From Candidatus Zipacnadia bacterium (GTDB lineage Bacteria > Armatimonadota > Zipacnadia > Zipacnadales > UBA5352): a DNA stretch of 64,000 bases. Below the pieces are notes generated by a model, which was not told the origin of the DNA, made no database searches, and saw only the letters and a program-made list of their open reading frames with translations. Below are positions 59,314 to 64,000 of the stretch, one piece after another. The position numbers and the translations under genes were made by a program. The DNA is taken from the NCBI GenBank assembly GCA_029821735.1, contig JALGSU010000002.1:248001-312000 (forward strand). Reading direction: 5' to 3'. Positions within the stretch are counted from its first letter, which is position 1. Each line of letters starts with the position of its first letter.

Positions 59314-60213
59314 CTACTGTCGCGCGCGGAAGCGGTTCCGGCGAGCAAGGTAGGCTCTCAGCGCTGGGCCGAAGGGAGCCTGTGGGCTGAACAACTCGTA
59401 GTCGATCTTGCGCCTGTGGCACCCCTGACGCACCGCAGCCACATGGGCGTTGATCTGGGCGAGATACTGCTGGCGGATCTCTCCGGCCTCGGAAGCCAGC
59501 GAGGCGCCGCTTTCCAGATCCTCGAACACGACGGGCCCTCGGAAGTCGAACTGCAACTCGTCGGTGGCCAGAACCTGGAACACCATGACGTCGTGTCCGC
59601 GATGCCTGAAGCTCGCGAGCGAACGCAGTATACGCTCGGGATCATCGAGGAGGTCGGAAATAAGCACGACCAGCCCTCTTCTACCTGCGCTGCTCGCGAC
59701 AGCCCCCAAGGCGCCGGGCAGATCGGTCTCGCCACTGGGGACAAGTTCCTCCAATGCGGCGAAGACACGCTGCAGATGCCCGCGTTGCGCCAGAGGAGGA
59801 AGCTGAGTCTTTACGTGGTCGCCGAAGGCTACCAGGCCCACGGCATCCCGCTGGCGATGAGCCAGGTACGCGAGACCAGCCGCCAGGTAGCTGGCACAGG
59901 CGAGTTTGGAGACGCCCTCCTCCGGATAGCCCATGGATCCGCTGGTGTCGACGGTGAGGTAGACGCTCAGATTGGTCTCGGCATCGTATTCCTTGACAAA
60001 GTACCGGTCGCTGCGCCCATAAAGCTTCCAGTCGAGATGGCGCAGTTCGTCACCGTGGGTGTATTGCCGGTGGTCGGCAAACTCGATGCTAGCGCCGCGG
60101 TAAGGGCTTCGATGCTGGCCGGAGTAGTGGCCCTCAACGATTGCCCGAGCACGCAACTCCATACTGGTTAGTTCGACCAGCGCCTGGGCGTCGATGCCGA
60201 AATCGGAAGACAA
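59314..60213 (-). CDS. DUF58 domain protein
   Basis: A 299-residue protein of the DUF58 family, which has a von Willebrand factor A-like fold. The diagnostic DHRQYTHGDELRHLDWKLYGRSDRYFVKEY region (given in part: HLDWKLYGRSD) is near residue 60. The metal-site motif VDTSGSM follows near residue 92. DUF58 genes often accompany MoxR ATPases, but none is here. A TTG start at 60213 is used because GAGG lies just upstream and no better start exists before the conserved part. Confidence 0.9.
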   Translation of the reverse strand: MSSDFGIDAQALVELTSMELRARAIVEGHYSGQHRSPYRGASIEFADHRQYTHGDELRHLDWKLYGRSDRYFVKEYDAETNLSVYLTVDTSGSMGYPEEGVSKLACASYLAAGLAYLAHRQRDAVGLVAFGDHVKTQLPPLAQRGHLQRVFAALEELVPSGETDLPGALGAVASSAGRRGLVVLISDLLDDPERILRSLASFRHRGHDVMVFQVLATDELQFDFRGPVVFEDLESGASLASEAGEIRQQYLAQINAHVAAVRQGCHRRKIDYELFSPQAPFGPALRAYLARRNRFRARQ

Positions 60214-60233
60214 GTCGCCTCACACCAACCGCG

Positions 60234-60683
60234 TCAAGCGTCGCCGTGGGGATCGATGGACTTGAGATGGTCGATCTTCTCCTGCAAGCCCTCAGGCGGC
60301 GTCTTGTCAGGATGCGCCTCGTAGTAGCTCTGGATCGCGACTGCCATACCTTCCTCGGCCAGAACGGAGCAGTGGACCTTCACGTTGGGCAGACCGTCAA
60401 GTTCCTGAACCACGTCGTCGTTGCTGATCCGCAGAGCATCGTGGATGTGCTTGCCCTTGACCATCTCCGTGAAGATGGAGCTGACCGCAATGGCAGCGCC
60501 GCAGCCGAAGGTCTGGAACCGAATGTCCTCGATGGTCTCGGAGGCATCGTTGATCTTCAGGCTGATCTTCATCACATCGCCACATCGCGGGCTCCCGACC
60601 TCGCCCACTGCGTCGGGATCCTCGAGAACACCCGCATTGCGCGGATTGGCGAAGTGTTCCATGACTTTCTCAGAGTACTGCAT
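60234..60683 (-). CDS. iscU: IscU/NifU-N-like Fe-S cluster scaffold protein
   Basis: A 149-residue scaffold. The cluster ligands are C34 (SPRCGD, with D36), C61 (FGCGAAIAVSS) and C105 (VHCSV). The family start YSEKVMEHF and the TEMVKGK region are typical. The C-terminal 25 residues are an extension of unclear role. It assembles 2Fe-2S or 4Fe-4S clusters with a cysteine desulfurase, which is not in the window. It has its own promoter (60733-60761) and precedes DUF58. Confidence 0.92.
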   Translation of the reverse strand: MQYSEKVMEHFANPRNAGVLEDPDAVGEVGSPRCGDVMKISLKINDASETIEDIRFQTFGCGAAIAVSSIFTEMVKGKHIHDALRISNDDVVQELDGLPNVKVHCSVLAEEGMAVAIQSYYEAHPDKTPPEGLQEKIDHLKSIDPHGDA

Positions 60684-60732
60684 AGCTCAACTCACTCGCT
60701 TACGCCGTGGTGCGAGACTCAGTGCAGGTCAT

Positions 60733-60761
60733 ATTATATCCCAACCAGCCCGGAGGGGCAA
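60733..60761 (-). promoter_or_regulatory. Promoter of the iscU-like gene with perfect -10 box
   Basis: On the minus strand TTGCCC (60756-60761, 4 of 6) is followed after 17 bases by TATAAT (60733-60738), the perfect -10 consensus. The implied transcript starts near 60726, about 43 bases before the ATG. Confidence 0.7.
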
Positions 60762-60776
60762 CATGACGCTGGTCGG

Positions 60777-61766
60777 TCACTGCATGGCGGCAGGCGATGT
60801 GGGCACAGGCATCAGAGATACTGGCTGCGGGGCTGGCGCATGGATCAGCAATTCGAGTGTCGCCTCTCGCAGGCTCGAATCCGCGATGGTGATGGCGGCA
60901 TCAGCGCGAGCTTGCCGGATCCATCCCTCCCGCGCAAACGGCAGCTTGGCACTGCGTATCCGAGCCAGCAACTCTTCCCTTACTTCCTCAAGCGGGCGCT
61001 GGCCTGCAGGCTGGCGCCCTTCGACCTTGATGATCACCCATCCGTCGGGGGCCTCGGTAACATCTGAGACGATGCCCTCCTTCAAGGCGAAGGCCACGTC
61101 GGATATCTCCCGTGCGTAGTCATCGCGCTCGAACCAGCCCATGTCGCCGCCTTTGTCCTTCGTACCCGGGTCAGTCGACAGAGCGCTCGCCAGCCCCTCG
61201 AAGTCGCCGCCCGCATCGAGTGTATCGCGCACGGCCTGCGCATCGTCGCGCGTGCCAAAGAGCATCATCCTGGCTTTGACGCGCTCCCCAAGCTTGAACT
61301 CAGTGGCATGCTCACGGTAGAAGTCCAGCACTTCCTGCTCGTCGATGCGCATGTCCGCGACCGCCAGCTTGTCCAGCAGCATGTCCATGCACAGCTGTTC
61401 GAGGAACGCGGGACGTGACAGGTCGCGCTGCTGCAAAGTGGCCTCGAAGTCGCGTTCGCTGCCCGCCTCGGCCATGGCCCGTTGCAGCCGCAGATCGAGT
61501 TCTTCATCACTGACCTCGATGCCCGCGTCGGCCGATGCGGATGTGACCAGCTGAGCGTCGATCATCTCAACCAGCAGTGAGGGCCCTCGCACCAGGCGGA
61601 TGCGATTGACGAGATCAGTGCCCGTGATGTCGCGACCATTGATGCGCGCCACGACCGCGGCCTTCTCGTCGGGGGTGCAGGATGTCAGCAGGCCCAGTGT
61701 CAGGCAACCTGCCAGAATGAGCGCATGCGCATGGATGGTTGGGACGGTTCCTCTGTGTCCGATCAT
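60777..61766 (-). CDS. PpiC-type peptidylprolyl isomerase lipoprotein (PrsA/SurA-like)
   Basis: A 329-residue foldase. A lipoprotein signal ends in LLTSC (C30). A helical SurA-N-like chaperone region (about 35-160) is followed by a parvulin domain with KARMMLFGTRDDAQAV, FEGLASALSTDPGTKDKGGDMGWFERDD (given in part) and DGWVIIKVEGRQP. It assists folding of exported proteins. The ATG at 61766 is chosen; a TTG at 61793 that overlaps the stop of the upstream gene is an alternative. The last about 40 residues are unusual and may be unstructured. Confidence 0.88.
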   Translation of the reverse strand: MIGHRGTVPTIHAHALILAGCLTLGLLTSCTPDEKAAVVARINGRDITGTDLVNRIRLVRGPSLLVEMIDAQLVTSASADAGIEVSDEELDLRLQRAMAEAGSERDFEATLQQRDLSRPAFLEQLCMDMLLDKLAVADMRIDEQEVLDFYREHATEFKLGERVKARMMLFGTRDDAQAVRDTLDAGGDFEGLASALSTDPGTKDKGGDMGWFERDDYAREISDVAFALKEGIVSDVTEAPDGWVIIKVEGRQPAGQRPLEEVREELLARIRSAKLPFAREGWIRQARADAAITIADSSLREATLELLIHAPAPQPVSLMPVPTSPAAMQ

Positions 61767-61789
61767 GCTTGCCGGGCCACGACTGCGCG

Positions 61790-62053
61790 TCAATCGCTTG
61801 TCGCCGCGTGACCCGGACCTCCTTGATGGAAGATTGCGGTGGCGCCGCCCTGCTCGACATAGTCCAGCAGCTTCTCGAGCAGCTCGTAGCCCCAGAAGTA
61901 CCCGGGCAACTCCTCGGTGTACTCGATAACAACTACCGATCCACGCACCTGCACCCGACCACGAAAGTCCTCATCGTCAGTGTGCACGCTGCGGATTACC
62001 AGTGGCCTGCCGATGTGGGCTTCCACCTGCTTGATGCGCTCTTCGAGACGCAT
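61790..62053 (-). CDS. Small conserved-looking hypothetical protein
   Basis: 87 residues beginning MRLEERIKQVEAHIG, then a beta-rich part (RGSVVVIEYTEELPGYFWG) and a helix (YELLEKLLDYVEQGG). I do not recognise the family. GGGGTGA upstream of the ATG, and coding-like amino acid use, support it as real. It lies between the cupin gene (30-base gap) and the PpiC gene, so it is probably co-transcribed with both. Confidence 0.55.
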   Translation of the reverse strand: MRLEERIKQVEAHIGRPLVIRSVHTDDEDFRGRVQVRGSVVVIEYTEELPGYFWGYELLEKLLDYVEQGGATAIFHQGGPGHAATSD

Positions 62054-62083
62054 CGTTCACCCCGGCAATCGCGCTGCGGGATC

Positions 62084-62440
62084 TCAGACGGGTACAGGCT
62101 CAGTCAGGTGCGTGTCCTCGTCCGTGTAGGGCGGGGAACACGCGCACAGTATCACCAACGGCTCGGATCCCATGCACGTCACGCGGTGTTCAGTGCCAGG
62201 CCGGATCAATCGGGCATCCCCCGCCTCGATTCGCTCCGACCGCCCTGCCAACTCCAGCACACCCTCGCCGCTGAGGACATAGTATATCTCCTCGGCGAGC
62301 ACATGGCGATGTCGGTAAGTGCTCCGCCCTGTCGGTATAGTTGCTCGCGCCAGACTCAGCGCCCGCGAGCCCTCGCGTTCCGGGCGCAGCAACTCGAGTA
62401 TGCGCGATCCATCGATCGTCGTGAACTCGTCGGCAGCCAC
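62084..62440 (-). CDS. Cupin domain protein
   Basis: A 118-residue single-domain cupin. Motif 1 is RHRHVLAEEIYYVLSGEG (H44, H46, E51) and motif 2 ends in PGTEHRV (H85), giving a probable metal site. Such small cupins are sugar isomerases or sensors; the activity is unknown. The GTG start directly follows the stop of the PHP gene, so they are coupled. Confidence 0.88.
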   Translation of the reverse strand: MAADEFTTIDGSRILELLRPEREGSRALSLARATIPTGRSTYRHRHVLAEEIYYVLSGEGVLELAGRSERIEAGDARLIRPGTEHRVTCMGSEPLVILCACSPPYTDEDTHLTEPVPV

Positions 62441-63955
62441 CTACTTGTCGCTCTCCTCCGCCGGCGCTACCCAGATCGGGCTCGACCATGCCATCTGGCC
62501 GTTGGCCTGGGTGACGCGCACGTAGTAGTAGTCGGTCGAAGCGACTCCGGGGCGCTGGTCCTCAAACTCCAAGGCGACCTCGTAGGACTCGGGAAGGACC
62601 AGCCGGTGCACGATGAACGACTCGCTCGTGAACGGGCCAGTGAACTCGTTCGCCGACTTGACCGCCAACTCACCCAGCGTGCGCTCTACTGACCGCTCCG
62701 CAGGCTCAGCGGTGGTCAGGCGCAGCTTGGCGTCCGCCGGGCCCTCGATGTCGAAGCACAGCGATTTGGTCGGATCGTCGGCGAGGACGTCCTTGCGGGA
62801 TGTGTAGGACTGCCATCGGCAGGCCGTCGCCGACTGCTCAGTGACACGGTCTCGCCGGTTCTCTTCGCATGGCCCTGCCTGGTAGCATGGCATCAGGCCA
62901 CCAACCGTGGCACCGTCGAGTTCCAGCCGCATGTCCCAGTCGCAGGTGCGAGGCATGCTCAGTGCCGCCCACGGTCCCCAACCCCACTGCACGCGGCAGC
63001 GAACACGGCCCGGCCACGGGTCCAGCACGGGCTTCTGTCGACCGAAGGCCCGGGCTACCGGCTCGCCGTTGCGGATGAGTTCGACCATGCTGATCTCGTC
63101 CCACCCACTTACCTGGACGGCAAGCTGGCGGACGTCGGCGGCAGGCAGATCGCTCCCCATTGGCTGGTCGTTGAGCGTGAAGCCCATCTCGATCCGATCG
63201 CCGGTGACCGCGTAGCAGCGCCGCTGCCGGATGGCGTCGAGCACTGCTTCGCGAGTCAACTCCGGCGCCAGGACCGCAGTCAGGCCCTCCCCATACCCGC
63301 CGGGGTAACCGAAGTGATCGTCCGTGGAAGCCACGATGCCCAGCTTGAGGCCCAGGTCAAGCGCCCACTGCACGGTGCTGTCCGTGCTGCGCCCGCCGTT
63401 GGAGTGGCGGATGTAGGGATGCAGGCCACGATCGCGCTCGGCGAGCCCGTGCTCAGAGAAGATCTCGGCGACCGGGCTGACGTCGGTATCGGTGTGTTCC
63501 CAGAACATGCCGCGCCAGTGCCGGAGGTAGGCCGGGTGATGCGGAATGATGATCGCGCCCGTCTCACGCGCATGCGCTTTGAGCGCATCGACGTCGTCGA
63601 AGTACTCCAGATCGCGATCGGTGTCGGGGTAGACGATGTGGTAATCACCCCACGCGCTGGAATGAAACTCGTACCCCAATAGCGTGGCAAAGCTCCCCGG
63701 CTCATACCACTCATCGGTCATCTGCCTGACGCGAGGCCACTGGCCCTTCATTACCTCGAAGCCGTTGACCCACTTCATGTGCTTGTCATCGGGCATGGTG
63801 GGCATATCGGGCCACTGCGAATGCCCCGTGTGAGCGAAGAAGTCCAGGTGCTCTCGCGCAATCTCGAAGGAACGCTGAAGGGAGCCCTTCGCGTAGCCTA
63901 CCGCGTTGTGGTTGTGGATGTCTCCCCAGTAGATATTTCCACCCATGGCTGTCAC
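62441..63955 (-). CDS. PHP-domain (DUF3604-type) protein, paralogue of the gene at 54097
   Basis: 504 residues. The PHP barrel begins at the N-terminus with YWGDIHNHNAVG (H14, H16), followed by AHTGHSQW, IIPHHPAYL and ASTDDHFGYPGG as metal ligands. The C-terminal beta domain ends in YYYVRVTQANGQMAWSSP, nearly the same as in the paralogue 8 kb away, but the N-terminal sandwich of that paralogue is absent. GTG at 63955 is used because GGGAGG lies 5 bases upstream; an ATG at 63946 is an alternative. Substrate unknown; a phosphoesterase or glycan-related hydrolase is plausible. Confidence 0.8.
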   Translation of the reverse strand: MTAMGGNIYWGDIHNHNAVGYAKGSLQRSFEIAREHLDFFAHTGHSQWPDMPTMPDDKHMKWVNGFEVMKGQWPRVRQMTDEWYEPGSFATLLGYEFHSSAWGDYHIVYPDTDRDLEYFDDVDALKAHARETGAIIIPHHPAYLRHWRGMFWEHTDTDVSPVAEIFSEHGLAERDRGLHPYIRHSNGGRSTDSTVQWALDLGLKLGIVASTDDHFGYPGGYGEGLTAVLAPELTREAVLDAIRQRRCYAVTGDRIEMGFTLNDQPMGSDLPAADVRQLAVQVSGWDEISMVELIRNGEPVARAFGRQKPVLDPWPGRVRCRVQWGWGPWAALSMPRTCDWDMRLELDGATVGGLMPCYQAGPCEENRRDRVTEQSATACRWQSYTSRKDVLADDPTKSLCFDIEGPADAKLRLTTAEPAERSVERTLGELAVKSANEFTGPFTSESFIVHRLVLPESYEVALEFEDQRPGVASTDYYYVRVTQANGQMAWSSPIWVAPAEESDK

Positions 63956-64000
63956 TGCGGCCTCCCTGAGCCAGTGCAGAAGGGCCGGGAGCAGATGCTG

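Noticed and set aside
1..64000. tRNA, rRNA, CRISPR, insertion sequence or phage genes
   Set aside because: I looked for T-loop sequences, repeated units with spacers, transposase motifs and phage structural motifs and saw none.

Overview
This is a gene-dense, GC-rich bacterial chromosome segment of 64 kb. It holds about 55 protein genes, and no gap exceeds about 220 bases. I see no tRNA, rRNA, CRISPR array, insertion sequence, phage or plasmid genes. The gene set suggests a free-living, carbohydrate-degrading bacterium of the Armatimonadota or a similar lineage near Planctomycetota: SepF-based division genes, copper-amine-oxidase-N, YARHG and PEGA envelope proteins, many Gfo/Idh/MocA oxidoreductases, URO-D-like proteins, PHP-domain proteins, sulfatase-like enzymes and heparinase-like enzymes. 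The lineage is an inference; nothing here is a phylogenetic marker strong enough to settle it.

Layout. 1-3.6 kb (+): the end of a discoidin-like protein, a secreted TIM-barrel glycosidase with an apparent frameshift, and a secreted protein of unknown role. 3.6-5.7 kb (-): a membrane-anchored protein and two amidohydrolase-fold proteins, one without its metal ligands. 5.8-13.3 kb (+): a URO-D-like protein, then a complete branched-chain amino acid type ABC importer (livJ-H-M-G-F) with a strong promoter, followed by a PaaK-like CoA-ligase homologue whose ATP-loop and lysine motifs are eroded. 13.3-17 kb: a large secreted glycosidase-like protein (-) and a short orphan secretin-like protein (+). 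17-22 kb (-): the division-associated cluster yggS-sepF-proC-yggT-(CPBP protease)-yggU, preceded by an acidic zinc-ribbon protein under a near-consensus promoter. 22.1-24.5 kb (-): a lone receiver domain, a second URO-D-like protein, a micro-ORF and purQ. 24.6-31.9 kb: divergent sugar oxidoreductases, an aldo/keto reductase, a mannonate-dehydratase-like enzyme and a sulfatase-like enzyme with a threonine nucleophile. 31.9-36.7 kb (-): alanine dehydrogenase, a disrupted heparinase II/III-like gene and a GT4 glycosyltransferase. 36.8-38.7 kb (+): two envelope proteins, including a PEGA-amidase. 38.7-40.8 kb (-): an oligogalacturonate-lyase-like protein and a disrupted DMT-family permease. 40.8-50.3 kb (-): a predicted pseudokinase, an ABC exporter, a 1030-residue DUF4175-like coiled-coil membrane protein and an 869-residue TPR protein. 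50.4-64 kb (-): a long same-strand run with a cupin, two PHP-domain paralogues, a PpiC-type chaperone, an IscU-like scaffold, DUF58, a bifunctional-nuclease-domain protein, UPF0182, HAD phosphatase, HypE-like, metallophosphoesterase and oxidoreductase genes.

How it fits together. The oligogalacturonate-lyase-like, heparinase-like, mannonate-dehydratase-like, sulfatase-like and Gfo/Idh/MocA genes are consistent with use of uronic-acid-containing polysaccharides, although no SusCD or sugar ABC importer lies in the window. The liv operon and alanine dehydrogenase point to amino acid import and use. Three genes (2.3, 35.0 and 40.2 kb) carry reading-frame breaks. They are either real decay or errors in this assembly. 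The most unusual block is 40.8-50.3 kb, where a kinase-fold protein without catalytic residues sits beside three translationally coupled envelope genes.
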